Assembly (NCBI RefSeq): GCF_900168065.1
Contig: NZ_FUZZ01000002.1
Span: 62,001 to 126,000 of the forward strand
DNA from: Chitinophaga ginsengisegetis
GTDB lineage: Bacteria; Bacteroidota; Bacteroidia; Chitinophagales; Chitinophagaceae
Reading direction: 5' to 3'
Length of the DNA: 64,000 nt
This document shows positions 27,264 to 36,502 of the stretch, piece by piece. Under the pieces are notes generated by a model. It worked only from the letters and a program-made list of their open reading frames with translations, did not search any database and was not told the origin of the DNA. Numbering within the stretch: position 1 is the stretch's first letter; the number at the start of each line of letters is the position of its first letter. The translations under genes and the position numbers were made by a program.

Positions 27264-30059
27264 TTACCTGCCGGCATAACTCCCCGCCGATGACGTTACC
27301 GGCCGCCGGTTCACCACATGCAGCAGATATTCACCGGAACCGGTTTCCATAATATACCGGCCCTCTTTATATCCCTTTTCTATGGCCACCGCTACTCCAT
27401 TTACGGTAACATCTGAAGTGGATTCCGCAGGAAGATAAATAGTAGCATGAGTGTTGGCAGGTATACGTACCCGCAGTGTAAACGTGTTGTCTTCTTTCTT
27501 CCAGTCGCTCACAATTTCACCATAGGGAGAAAGATAGCTGGCTTTGGCGGTGGTAACATCGCCAACAGGTTCCGGCCGGATCACGATATCGCGGAAGGCA
27601 ATACTGCCGGGCGCTGGTCGTATACCAGCAAGACCGCTGTAAAACCATTCCATCAGGTGGCCCAGCATAAAATGATTGTTGGACGCATCGCGATAGCCTT
27701 GCCAGGATTCGGTGAGCGCAGTAGCGCCTTTGGCCAGTTGCAGGCCGTAGCCGGGAACATCGCTGCGACTGTTCATATCAAAGATTACATCCGAACGGCC
27801 TTCATCGTCCAGTACGCGAAGCAGGTAGCGGTAACCGATATCGCCGGCAGTGAGACTGTTGTTATGCTGACGGATATCGGCCACAATATTTTCCACGATA
27901 TCGGTTTTGTAACGCGGATCTGCCAGCTGCATGTATACCGACATGGCGTTGGCGGTTTGACTACCCGTAGCATATTGTTTGGTGCTGTCGTTGAAGAAGG
28001 CGCGGTTATAGGCTTGCTTCACTGCTTCACTTTGCGATAAATATTTTTGTGCATCCTCTTTTTTCCCCAATACCGTGGCTACTTTCGACAGGATGCTGAG
28101 GTCATAATAATATATAGCCGTAGCCGTTATACCCTTCGGGGTAAGCTGCGATTCGCCGGGGAATTTCGGGCCAATGTCGTACCAGTCGCCCAGGCCGTGT
28201 GAGAGAATATGATGATCTGATTTTTGCGAGAGATAGTTCACATAACGGGTCATCATCGGGTAACTTTCTTCCAGTACAGATTTATCGCCGTACCACTGGT
28301 ACATATACCAGGGCAGGATAATGCCGTTGCTGCCCCATTCCGGCGAGTCGCGGAAGCCGTCATCGAAATGCACATACTCCGGCGCAATGTCAGGGATCAG
28401 GCCATCCGCGGTTTGTGCATGGATCATGTCGCGCACTACTTTCCTGCAAAGCGCGGCAATGTCGTAATTGTAACGGATAGAGCTGCCCACCAGGTGCGCT
28501 TCTTCCAGCCATCCCAGTTTTTCGCGGTGCGGGCAATCGGTAAACACGCTCGCCGTGTTACTGCGGATGGCCCAATCGATCAGCTTAAAAGTTTGATTGA
28601 ACAATTCATTGGAGCAGGTAAACTGCCCGATGGTGGCGGCTGCATTGCGGGTATGCAGGCTATACAGCGTTTGTATTTCCGGCAACCCTGAAGGATTGCT
28701 GCTGCCGGCGGGCACCGCGCCATCAATTTGTATATAGCGGAAGCCATAGTACATAAACTGCGGCTGCCAGGATTCCGTATTCTGTCCCTTTAAAGTATAA
28801 TTAAAAAACACCGGGCTGCCTACAGCAGATTGATCTGCCAGGCCTTTATCGGTGATCAGTTCCGCCGGCGTAATACGTACCACCATTCCTTTTTTCCCTT
28901 TCAGGGAGATGGCAGGAATAGCAGACGCATTTTGCCCCATATCGTATACCCAGGTGTTAGTACCGGTTTGTGTTACTTTAAGCGGCGTAAAGCGGTCGAA
29001 TATTTTCAGTGGCGCTGCGGTTTGCGCATCCAGTTGCGGCGGGCCGGGCACGGCTACTGCGGGTTGCCAGGAGGCATCATCAAAGGAAGGCGTGTCCCAT
29101 CCTGGTTGTTCCAGGATAGCATTGTAATCCTCCCCGCCGTAGATGCTGGAAAAAGTAACGGGGCCGGGGGCCGCTTTCCAGCTGGTATCGCTGATAATAT
29201 TTTCGGTGGTGCCATCGCTGTATTGCAGATGCAGCCGGCAAATGAGCTGTGGATAACCAAAGGCGCCGGTGAGTTTACGGTACCTTTCTCCGGGCACATA
29301 AAAGAAGCCGTTGCCCAGCATCACACCAAGTGCATTGGTACCGGTGTGTAATTGCGACGTTACATCAAAGGTAACATAGAGGGCATGCTGATCATATTTT
29401 GTCCAGCCGGGATCGAGGAAATGATCGCCTGTTTTTTTCCCGTTGAGATGAAGATCAAACTGACCCAGTCCGCTGATATAAACAGTGGCCCTTTGCAGCG
29501 GTTTGGCGATATTAAATTCTTTTCGCAGCAGGGGCAGTATATCTTTCCGGTTACGGTATTTTTTGTCGCTGTCGTTGGTGATGGCGGGAACGATGCGTGC
29601 CGTATCCGGCATTTTCTCATAGCCAATCCATTGCGCTTGTTGCCAGTCGCGCGGAGAAAACAGCCCCGTATGCCACTGTGCCGTTTCACTCCACGCGGAG
29701 GGCTTTCCCTGCTGATCCCATACCATTACTTTCCAGTAGTAGGTAGTGGCGGGCAAGAGTGGCTTGCCGTTGTAAAGCACCTGCACCGACTGGTCCGATG
29801 ATACTTTTTTTGAATCCCAGCTACGCCCGCGGTTTTTCTCCAGCGCAGCGGGATTGTCGGCCACCAGTATGCGGTAAGCAGTTTGCCGGATGTTGGTTCC
29901 TTTGCTGTCCAGTTGCCAGCTGAGAGCGGGGCGTGTGGCATCGATACCAATGGGATTGTGCTGGTATTCACATAGCAGCTGTTGCAATGAAACAGATTGT
30001 GCAACAACGGTATTGGTAATACCCAACAGTAGCAACAAGAACCATGATTTCATCATCAT
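27264..30059 (-). CDS. GH78 alpha-L-rhamnosidase, secreted
   Basis: 931 residues. Signal peptide (MKSWFLLLLLGITNTVVAQ). The N-terminal part has the family pattern LLCEYQHNPIGIDATRPALSW, QTAYRILVA and YYWKVMVWDQ. A beta-domain (LYISGLGQFDLHLNGKK-type, TVYISGLGQFDLHLNG) follows, then the (alpha/alpha)6 catalytic domain with DCPHREKLGWLEEAH, which carries the usual catalytic acid region, and SPEWGSNGIILPWY. It cleaves terminal alpha-L-rhamnose from plant or bacterial glycans. It starts 15 bp after the alcohol dehydrogenase gene. Start could be any of three consecutive ATGs (30059, 30056, 30053). Confidence 0.93.
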   Translation of the reverse strand: MMMKSWFLLLLLGITNTVVAQSVSLQQLLCEYQHNPIGIDATRPALSWQLDSKGTNIRQTAYRILVADNPAALEKNRGRSWDSKKVSSDQSVQVLYNGKPLLPATTYYWKVMVWDQQGKPSAWSETAQWHTGLFSPRDWQQAQWIGYEKMPDTARIVPAITNDSDKKYRNRKDILPLLRKEFNIAKPLQRATVYISGLGQFDLHLNGKKTGDHFLDPGWTKYDQHALYVTFDVTSQLHTGTNALGVMLGNGFFYVPGERYRKLTGAFGYPQLICRLHLQYSDGTTENIISDTSWKAAPGPVTFSSIYGGEDYNAILEQPGWDTPSFDDASWQPAVAVPGPPQLDAQTAAPLKIFDRFTPLKVTQTGTNTWVYDMGQNASAIPAISLKGKKGMVVRITPAELITDKGLADQSAVGSPVFFNYTLKGQNTESWQPQFMYYGFRYIQIDGAVPAGSSNPSGLPEIQTLYSLHTRNAAATIGQFTCSNELFNQTFKLIDWAIRSNTASVFTDCPHREKLGWLEEAHLVGSSIRYNYDIAALCRKVVRDMIHAQTADGLIPDIAPEYVHFDDGFRDSPEWGSNGIILPWYMYQWYGDKSVLEESYPMMTRYVNYLSQKSDHHILSHGLGDWYDIGPKFPGESQLTPKGITATAIYYYDLSILSKVATVLGKKEDAQKYLSQSEAVKQAYNRAFFNDSTKQYATGSQTANAMSVYMQLADPRYKTDIVENIVADIRQHNNSLTAGDIGYRYLLRVLDDEGRSDVIFDMNSRSDVPGYGLQLAKGATALTESWQGYRDASNNHFMLGHLMEWFYSGLAGIRPAPGSIAFRDIVIRPEPVGDVTTAKASYLSPYGEIVSDWKKEDNTFTLRVRIPANTHATIYLPAESTSDVTVNGVAVAIEKGYKEGRYIMETGSGEYLLHVVNRRPVTSSAGSYAGR

Positions 30060-30074
30060 CAGCTGTTTTGAGGA

Positions 30075-31091
30075 TCAAATATCTATGATCGCCTTTATCA
30101 CTTCATTGCGGGGATCCAGCCAGGAAGCAAAGGTGGTTTTCACTTCCCCGAATTTCACCCGGTGTGTAATATATTTATCCGGACGCGCCGTTCCTTCTTT
30201 GATGCAGCGGATCACCTGTTCAAAATCCTCGCGGGTGGCGTTGCGGCTGCTCATCAGCGTGGTTTCCCTTTTATGGAATTCCGGATGGGGAAACTGCAGC
30301 AATTCTTTCTGTAATCCTATAAGCACATACCGGCCGCCGTGTGCCAGGTAATAGATGCCGTTGTTAATGGCTTTCTGGTTACCGGTGGCGTCGATTACCA
30401 CTACCGGCATATCACCGCCGGTGATGGTGCGCAGCTGCCCGGCTACGTCGGTGGCGGCATTAATGGTATAAGGAATACCCAGTGTTTCCCGTGCAAATTC
30501 CAGCCGTTTATCCTGGATATCGGTGGCGATTACCTGTGCGCCGGCAATGCGGGCAAATTCCATTGCCGCCAGCCCGATGGGCCCTGCTCCTATTACCAGT
30601 ACAAACTCACCAGGTTGAACGGCTGCGCGACGGATGCCATGCGCACTTACCGACAGGGGTTCCACCAGTGCCAGCTGTTCGGCCGTGAGGCCGTTGCCAT
30701 GCACCAGCAGCCGCTCCGGCACCGAGATGAATTCGGCCATGCCGCCGTCTTTATGCACACCCAGCACTGCGATGTTTTCGCAGCAGTTGGGTTTGCCGTT
30801 GCGGCAGGCAATACAAACGCCGCAGTTTTCGTAGGGGATAATGGTTACCAGCTCCCCGACATGGAAATCAGTGGTTTCCACGGCGTCCAGCGCTACAATT
30901 TCACCGGCCAGCTCATGTCCCAGGATGCGGGGGTAGTTAAAATAAGGCTGGGTACCTTCAAAAGCGTGCAGATCGGTGCCACAAACACCTATTTTCCGGA
31001 TACGGATAATAGCATGACCCGCCTGCAGCGCGGGCATTGCCTGCAGACCATATTCAAAATTGCCGGGAGTAGTACAAATGAGTGTTTTCAC
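30075..31091 (-). CDS. Zinc-dependent alcohol/polyol dehydrogenase (MDR family)
   Basis: 338 residues from the GTG at 31091 (VKTLICTTPGNFEYG), which matches the normal N-terminus of the family. An upstream ATG at 31139 adds 16 atypical residues. Catalytic zinc site IGVCGTDLHAFEG and GHELAGE; structural zinc cysteines in ENCGVCIACRNGKPNCC; nucleotide-binding VIGAGPIGLAAMEFA. The family covers sorbitol, threonine, galactitol and L-fucose-type dehydrogenases. Co-transcription with an alpha-L-rhamnosidase (15 bp gap) suggests oxidation of a released deoxy-sugar or its derivative, but the substrate is not determined. Confidence 0.9.
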   Translation of the reverse strand: MKTLICTTPGNFEYGLQAMPALQAGHAIIRIRKIGVCGTDLHAFEGTQPYFNYPRILGHELAGEIVALDAVETTDFHVGELVTIIPYENCGVCIACRNGKPNCCENIAVLGVHKDGGMAEFISVPERLLVHGNGLTAEQLALVEPLSVSAHGIRRAAVQPGEFVLVIGAGPIGLAAMEFARIAGAQVIATDIQDKRLEFARETLGIPYTINAATDVAGQLRTITGGDMPVVVIDATGNQKAINNGIYYLAHGGRYVLIGLQKELLQFPHPEFHKRETTLMSSRNATREDFEQVIRCIKEGTARPDKYITHRVKFGEVKTTFASWLDPRNEVIKAIIDI

Positions 31092-31283
31092 TATAATTAA
31101 TTTAGAAAAAAAATCCGTACCCGGATGTTTTATTTTCACATACGGGCAGGACGAACGATATTCAAAGAAACAGGTTTAAGGTAAATATTTATCATAGTAT
31201 ATTATCATCTCTGTAAGATATATTGCCTTTTTTCGGTGAAAAACCCTTAAATAACAAGTAATCTGTCATTCAGACACTTAATA

Positions 31284-31312
31284 TTTGTGCGTTTGCAAAT
31301 TTGTATAATTTG
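31284..31312 (+). promoter_or_regulatory. Candidate Bacteroidota promoter of the second sigma/FecR/SusCD operon
   Basis: TTTG at 31284-31287 and TATAATTTG at 31304-31312 have the spacing and sequence of the phylum's -33 (TTTG) and -7 (TAnnTTTG) elements, allowing one base less in the -7 box. They sit 15 bp before the ATG chosen for the sigma gene. This also argues against the longer sigma reading frame starting at 31301, which would begin inside the promoter. Confidence 0.5.
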
Positions 31313-31327
31313 GGTATTTTTACTTTT

Positions 31328-31888
31328 ATGCGCGACGATATCCCCGAATTGCAAAGCAGAATATACAGCGGTGATACACAGGCATTTAAAGAATTATACG
31401 ATTGCTTCTGCGCGCCATTACTCCAGTTAGCCCTGGCCATTGTTCATTCCAGGGAAATGGCGGAAGAAATAGTAGCAGATGTGTTTATTGCCGTTTGGAG
31501 AAAAAAGGAAAGCCTGCACCAGGTAAGCAACCTGAAATGGTATCTCTATGCAGCCACCCGCAACATTGCGCTGAACTATCTCCGTAAATATACTTCTAAA
31601 AAAACGTTACATCTCGATGAAGCCAGTTTACCGGAATATGAAATAAACCCTGAAGCACAACTCATCAGCAATGAAATGATGCGGCATATTAATATGGCTA
31701 TCAGCGAGCTGCCACCGCAGTGCCGGCTGATCTTTAAACTGGTGAAAGAAGATGAGCTTAAATACAGGGAGGTAGCCGTACTGCTTAACATCTCCATAAA
31801 AACAGTAGAAAACCAGGTGGGCATCGCGCTGAAAAAACTCACTAAAATGAGAGCATTCCTCACTACGCCGCTGCCTGGCGATCAGTAA
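31328..31888 (+). CDS. ECF RNA polymerase sigma factor
   Basis: 186 residues from MRDDIPELQ. Region 2: LYDCFCAPLLQLALAIVHSREMAEEIVADVFIAVW; region 4: LPPQCRLIFKLVKEDELKYREVAVLLNISIKTVENQV. A typical Bacteroidota FecI-like sigma factor heading a plus-strand cassette: FecR 101 bp downstream, then SusC and SusD. It is divergent from the dehydrogenase/rhamnosidase operon, with 236 bp between start codons, so the two units may be co-regulated. A longer frame from 31301 was rejected because of the promoter-like sequence there. Confidence 0.93.
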   Translation: MRDDIPELQSRIYSGDTQAFKELYDCFCAPLLQLALAIVHSREMAEEIVADVFIAVWRKKESLHQVSNLKWYLYAATRNIALNYLRKYTSKKTLHLDEASLPEYEINPEAQLISNEMMRHINMAISELPPQCRLIFKLVKEDELKYREVAVLLNISIKTVENQVGIALKKLTKMRAFLTTPLPGDQ

Positions 31889-31989
31889 CCCCTTCTCAAA
31901 AAAAATTCTTCCCTCTTTGGGGGTATTCTCTCCTTCCGGTTGTCTTATACCCCGAAGCGCGCGTTCATTCAACCATTTTCAATCGTACT

Positions 31990-32967
31990 ATGAGCAACGA
32001 CCGTATATGGATATTACTCGGTAAACAGTTCAGCGGTGATATTTCACCCGAAGAACTGTCTGAACTGGAAACATTGCTGAAAGATGATCCGGAGGCAGCC
32101 GCTTCGCGGGAACTTGCCGCGGCTATCTGGCAGGCGCCTATGCAGGAAGTACCTCCTGCTCATGACAGTAAAGAACGTATATGGGAAGCCGTGAGTCCGC
32201 AACTGCAGCCATCCCCGCGCCGCAGTGTTGTACGCAGACTGGCAGCAGTAGCGGCAGCAGCAGCGGTATTAACGGCAGCATGGGTGCTGTGGCGTTCTAC
32301 AATTCCGGCAGTGCAACAACTCAGCTCCGCTCCCGGTGGAAAATCAAGGGTAGTACTCCCCGATGGCTCCACGGTATGGCTTAACAGCAACACACAACTC
32401 AGTTACGAAAAAAACGGCTTTGGCAAACAACACCGCGAAATTACGCTCACCGGTGAAGCATTTTTTGATATTACAAAAAGTGAAGGCACTCCTTTTATTA
32501 TTCATGCGGGAAAAGTAAACATCCGCGTACTCGGCACCGCGTTTAATGTGAAAGCCTATACGGGCGACAGCGCCATTTCTACTACGCTGGTGCGTGGAAA
32601 AATTGCGGTATCGTTCGGCGAAAAAACCGTGGTGCTGCAACCCGAAGAAAAACTAATGGTTCAGGCAACCCGCCTGGCGCCTGTCTTCCAGCAAAAACAC
32701 CTGGAAAAAGACAGCAGCGGACAACTCCGGGAAATATCCTGGCTCAATAACAAGCTGGCATTTGACAACGAAACCTTTGCCGGGCTGGCGGTGAAAATGC
32801 ACCAGTGGTACGGCGTTACTTTTTATTTTGAATCTGCCAACCTGCAACAACTCCGGTTTTCCGGCATCATCGATACAGAATCAATAGAAGAGGCGTTGAA
32901 AATGCTGCAGCTATCGCGCCATTTTAATTTCCGGGTCAACGGGAAAGAGGTCCACATCAGTAACTGA
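31990..32967 (+). CDS. FecR-family anti-sigma factor
   Basis: 325 residues: cytoplasmic N-terminal region (about 1-75), membrane helix (RRLAAVAAAAAVLTAAWVLW, about 78-98), FecR domain (SRVVLPDGSTVWLNSNTQLSY, TLTGEAFFDITK, IRVLGTAFNVKAY) and a C-terminal DUF4974 domain (FDNETFAGLAVKMHQWYGVTFYFES, FSGIIDTESIEEALKML). Standard partner of the preceding sigma factor and the following STN-type SusC. Confidence 0.95.
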   Translation: MSNDRIWILLGKQFSGDISPEELSELETLLKDDPEAAASRELAAAIWQAPMQEVPPAHDSKERIWEAVSPQLQPSPRRSVVRRLAAVAAAAAVLTAAWVLWRSTIPAVQQLSSAPGGKSRVVLPDGSTVWLNSNTQLSYEKNGFGKQHREITLTGEAFFDITKSEGTPFIIHAGKVNIRVLGTAFNVKAYTGDSAISTTLVRGKIAVSFGEKTVVLQPEEKLMVQATRLAPVFQQKHLEKDSSGQLREISWLNNKLAFDNETFAGLAVKMHQWYGVTFYFESANLQQLRFSGIIDTESIEEALKMLQLSRHFNFRVNGKEVHISN

Positions 32968-33066
32968 TATCACATTCATCATCTTCAAAAATAAATGCTA
33001 TGACATAAAAACATTACAAAGCACTCACTGTACTTTACTTTCCTTCACCCTCTTACATTCCATGTT

Positions 33067-36000
33067 ATGAAAATAATGTTCCTATGGACTTTTAATAAAA
33101 GTCTGCATGGCGGGCTGCCGGGCATACTCATCCTGGCTTTGCTGTTAACCGGTATTACACCCTTATACGCCACCTCCGTCACCCAGGAAAAGATCAGCAT
33201 CTCCCTGGAGAAAGTCAGCATTAAAACAGTGCTGAAAGCTATTCAACAAAAAAGCCGCTGCCGGCTCATCTACAACGACGATATTTTACCGGAAGAACCG
33301 CCGGTATCCATTCATGCAGAAAATGCCACGGTAGAACAACTGCTCACGAAAACCTTTACCGGCACCACACTGCGTTACACTGTACTAAACGACAACGCTA
33401 TTGTAATTGCCTCCGGCAATATAAGCGCCGCCAAAATAAGCGGCATCGTAAAAAATGAACATGGCGATCCGCTCATTGGCGTATCCGTAAAAGTAAAAGG
33501 CACCAATATTGGCACCATGACCAATGAACACGGTCGTTTTGAACTGCAGGCCGCTGCCGGCGTTACGCTGGTATTCAGTTATGTAGGTTATGAACAAACT
33601 GAAGTGGTAAGCACCGCCGATCCCATCAACATTATCCTCAAAGAAAGCGCCAGCGGCTTAAATGAAGTAGTGGTGGTTGGTTACGGCACACAGAAGAAAA
33701 CTTCCTCTACCGCAGCTGTAGCAGCAGTGCAGGGAAAGGAACTGGCGAAATCGCCGGTGACCAACATCTCCAATTCGCTGGCAGGAAATGTTTCCGGTAT
33801 CAGCATGCGTCCCAATGGCGGTCAGCCTGGCAGGGATAATCCCGATATCCACATCAGGGGTATTGCCACCACCGGCAACAACTCACCACTGATAGTAGTG
33901 GATGGAATCATCCGTAATAACATCAATGAAATTGCACCCAGCTCCATCGCCTCCGTTACCGTGTTGAAAGATGCCGCCGCAGTAGCCCCCTATGGATTGG
34001 GCGGCGCCAACGGCGTAATACTCATTACCACCAAACGCGGACAAACAGGTATGCCTTCGCTGTCGCTCAACGCCTACTATGGCTGGCAAACGCCCACCTA
34101 TTACCCAAAGATGCTGAACGCCCAGGACTATATGCGCCTGCGCAATGAAGCCTATATGAATGAAAATCCAGGTGGCGCACAGCAGCCTTTCTCCGAAGAG
34201 CTTATTAATACCTATGCAGACCTGAACGCTAAAGATCCCGACAAATATCCCATCAGCAATACCAAAGACCTGGTACGCATGCGCGCACCTATTCAAAATT
34301 ATAACCTGCAGCTCAGCGGCGGCACCAAAGTAATCAGGTATTATGCCGGTCTAGGTTTCCTCAAACAGGACGGGATGTTTGACCCAATAAATTACAAGCG
34401 TTACGACTATAACGTGAACATGGAAGTGAGCGCCACCTCTACTACTACGGTATCGCTGTCGCTCATTGGCGCCATCGAAAACACCAACAGCGTGGATGCC
34501 GCCACCACACCGGGACAGCTGTTCCGCAGCGCATACAAACTGATCCCCATTACCAACATGTACTACAGTAATGGCCTCTGGGGCGAGTTTGCAGGCAACA
34601 CGCCGGTAGGGATCCTGAAAGCAGGTTATTCCCACCGCAAAGCTACTTCCCTGCTCACTACCCTTGCCGTGGAGCAACAACTGCCTTTCATTAAAGGGTT
34701 GAGTATTAAAGGAACCTTTAGTTATGATCCTAACGACTTCACCGTTAAAGGATGGCATACACCGTTTTATTTTTATTCACAAAACACGTCCACTAACCCT
34801 TACAGCTATACGAAACAGATCTCCACATCGGAAGGAAGTGCTGCTCCATACACCTGGCTGAACCAGGAGTACTCAAAAAACCAATACTTCACCTACCAGG
34901 GATTCCTGAACTATCATAACACCTTTGGTAAACACGACTTCACCGGGCTGCTGGTAGCGGAAGCCCGTAAGAACGACTCCACCGGCTTTTCTGCGCGGCG
35001 CAATAATTTTGCGGTAAACATCGACGAGCTGGGTATGGGCAGCTCCAACAAAAATGATTTTGATAATAACGGCTCCACGATTACCGGTAGCCAGCTTGGA
35101 TTTGTATACCGCTTAGGGTACATCTACGATCATAAATATCTTTTTGAAGCCGCCGGCCGGTACGATGGTCATTATTACTTTGCTCCCGGCAAACGCTGGG
35201 GTTATTTCCCCGCCTTCTCCGCAGGATGGATCATCTCTGAAGAAAACTTTATGAAAGACCATCCCTCCCCGCTGACCTATCTTAAACTAAGGGGTTCCTG
35301 GGGAAAATCGGGTAACCTGGCCGGTGCGGCATTCCAGTATCTGAATGGCTATAATTTATATGGCAACGCCTATGCTTATGGCAACGGTAATATGGTACAG
35401 GGTTCCAACATCACCCGGGAAGCCAATCCCAACATCACCTGGGAAATATCTACTAAAACAGATATCGGTATAGACGCTACTTTATGGAAAGGTTTGCTCA
35501 CCCTGGAAGTAGATTATTTTCATGAAAGAAGAACAGGTATGTTACTGCCCCCGGCTGTAACGGTGCCCGTAGAATATGGCCTGAACCTCTCCGATGAAAA
35601 CCAGGGCATTATGGAAAACCGTGGTATCGATATTTCCGCCGGTACCAGCCACCGTTTCTCCAATGGCCTGCAGGTTAACCTGAACGGCAATTTCAGCTAT
35701 GCTAAAAATAAAATGATCCAGGTGTTTGAAACTTCCGCCACACGCAATAATCCCAACCGGAGCAGAACAGGCCGGCCCACCGGCACACAGTTCGGCTATC
35801 ACGCGCTGGGATTGTTTTCCCTGGAAGATGATAAAAACAAAGATGGCATCATCAACACCGAAGATGGATATAACGTTACCCAGTTTGGCGTGCTGCATCC
35901 CGGCGACATCCGCTATGCTGATATAGGCGGCCCTGATGGTAAACCCGATGGTAGAATAGACTCCTACGATGAAACGGTGATCGGCAACCCGGTATATCCT

Positions 36001-36477
36001 TTCATCACTTACGGCTTCACCCCCAGCGCCTCCTGGAAAGGATTTGACCTCAGCCTGTTTTTCCAGGGTTCTGCATTGGCCAGCCTGAACATCCGCGGTT
36101 TTCAGACAGTGCCCTTTAACAACAACAATAGTAATTCTGCCTATGAATACTATGACAACCACTGGACACCCAACACCCCCAATGCAAAGTACCCGCGTGC
36201 GAACCAGTCGCCTTACGCCAATAACACACAGAACTCTGATTTCTGGATGATGAAAACAGGTTATCTCCGTTTAAAAACTGCCGTGCTGGGATACACGCTT
36301 CCAGCCAATATTTCCAAAGCTATGAAGATGCAGAGCGTTCGTGCTTATTTCTCCGGGCAAAACCTGCTCACCTTCAGCAAAATGAAATTCATGGACCCGG
36401 AAGTAGGCTACACCGACCTGGAAACAGCTTATCCTAACCAGAAGGTATTTGTGTTTGGGCTCAATGTCACTTTTTAG
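33067..36477 (+). CDS. SusC/RagA-family TonB-linked outer-membrane transporter with STN domain
   Basis: 1136 residues. Signal peptide (GILILALLLTGITPLYA); STN domain (ISISLEKVSIKTVLKAIQQKS); CarboxypepD_reg-like domain (SGIVKNEHGDPLIGVSVKVKG, FSYVGYEQTE); plug with the SusC signature LNEVVVVGYGTQKK, PLIVVDGIIRNN and VTVLKDAAAVAPYG; barrel with DIRYADIGGPDGKPDGRI near the end. It moves an oligosaccharide-type ligand into the periplasm together with the next gene. With sigma and FecR just upstream, this is a complete transmembrane-signalling cassette. Nearness to GH78 hints at a rhamnose-containing glycan, by inference only. Confidence 0.95.
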   Translation: MKIMFLWTFNKSLHGGLPGILILALLLTGITPLYATSVTQEKISISLEKVSIKTVLKAIQQKSRCRLIYNDDILPEEPPVSIHAENATVEQLLTKTFTGTTLRYTVLNDNAIVIASGNISAAKISGIVKNEHGDPLIGVSVKVKGTNIGTMTNEHGRFELQAAAGVTLVFSYVGYEQTEVVSTADPINIILKESASGLNEVVVVGYGTQKKTSSTAAVAAVQGKELAKSPVTNISNSLAGNVSGISMRPNGGQPGRDNPDIHIRGIATTGNNSPLIVVDGIIRNNINEIAPSSIASVTVLKDAAAVAPYGLGGANGVILITTKRGQTGMPSLSLNAYYGWQTPTYYPKMLNAQDYMRLRNEAYMNENPGGAQQPFSEELINTYADLNAKDPDKYPISNTKDLVRMRAPIQNYNLQLSGGTKVIRYYAGLGFLKQDGMFDPINYKRYDYNVNMEVSATSTTTVSLSLIGAIENTNSVDAATTPGQLFRSAYKLIPITNMYYSNGLWGEFAGNTPVGILKAGYSHRKATSLLTTLAVEQQLPFIKGLSIKGTFSYDPNDFTVKGWHTPFYFYSQNTSTNPYSYTKQISTSEGSAAPYTWLNQEYSKNQYFTYQGFLNYHNTFGKHDFTGLLVAEARKNDSTGFSARRNNFAVNIDELGMGSSNKNDFDNNGSTITGSQLGFVYRLGYIYDHKYLFEAAGRYDGHYYFAPGKRWGYFPAFSAGWIISEENFMKDHPSPLTYLKLRGSWGKSGNLAGAAFQYLNGYNLYGNAYAYGNGNMVQGSNITREANPNITWEISTKTDIGIDATLWKGLLTLEVDYFHERRTGMLLPPAVTVPVEYGLNLSDENQGIMENRGIDISAGTSHRFSNGLQVNLNGNFSYAKNKMIQVFETSATRNNPNRSRTGRPTGTQFGYHALGLFSLEDDKNKDGIINTEDGYNVTQFGVLHPGDIRYADIGGPDGKPDGRIDSYDETVIGNPVYPFITYGFTPSASWKGFDLSLFFQGSALASLNIRGFQTVPFNNNNSNSAYEYYDNHWTPNTPNAKYPRANQSPYANNTQNSDFWMMKTGYLRLKTAVLGYTLPANISKAMKMQSVRAYFSGQNLLTFSKMKFMDPEVGYTDLETAYPNQKVFVFGLNVTF

Positions 36478-36502
36478 ATTCATCCTGTTAAATCAAAATA
36501 TT

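Noticed and set aside
27179..27277. Extended N-terminus of the TPR protein (ATG at 27277)
   Set aside because: It would overlap the GH78 3' end and adds sequence unlike the rest; ATG at 27178 fits the repeat-protein start.
28224..28691. Long plus-strand frames opposite GH78, the dehydrogenase, SusC and other large genes
   Set aside because: Antisense frames in higher-GC genes; no domains, and they mirror codons of the real genes.
31301..31327. Extended N-terminus of the second sigma factor (ATG at 31301)
   Set aside because: It overlaps the promoter-like -7 element; MRDDIPELQ at 31328 is the usual type of start.
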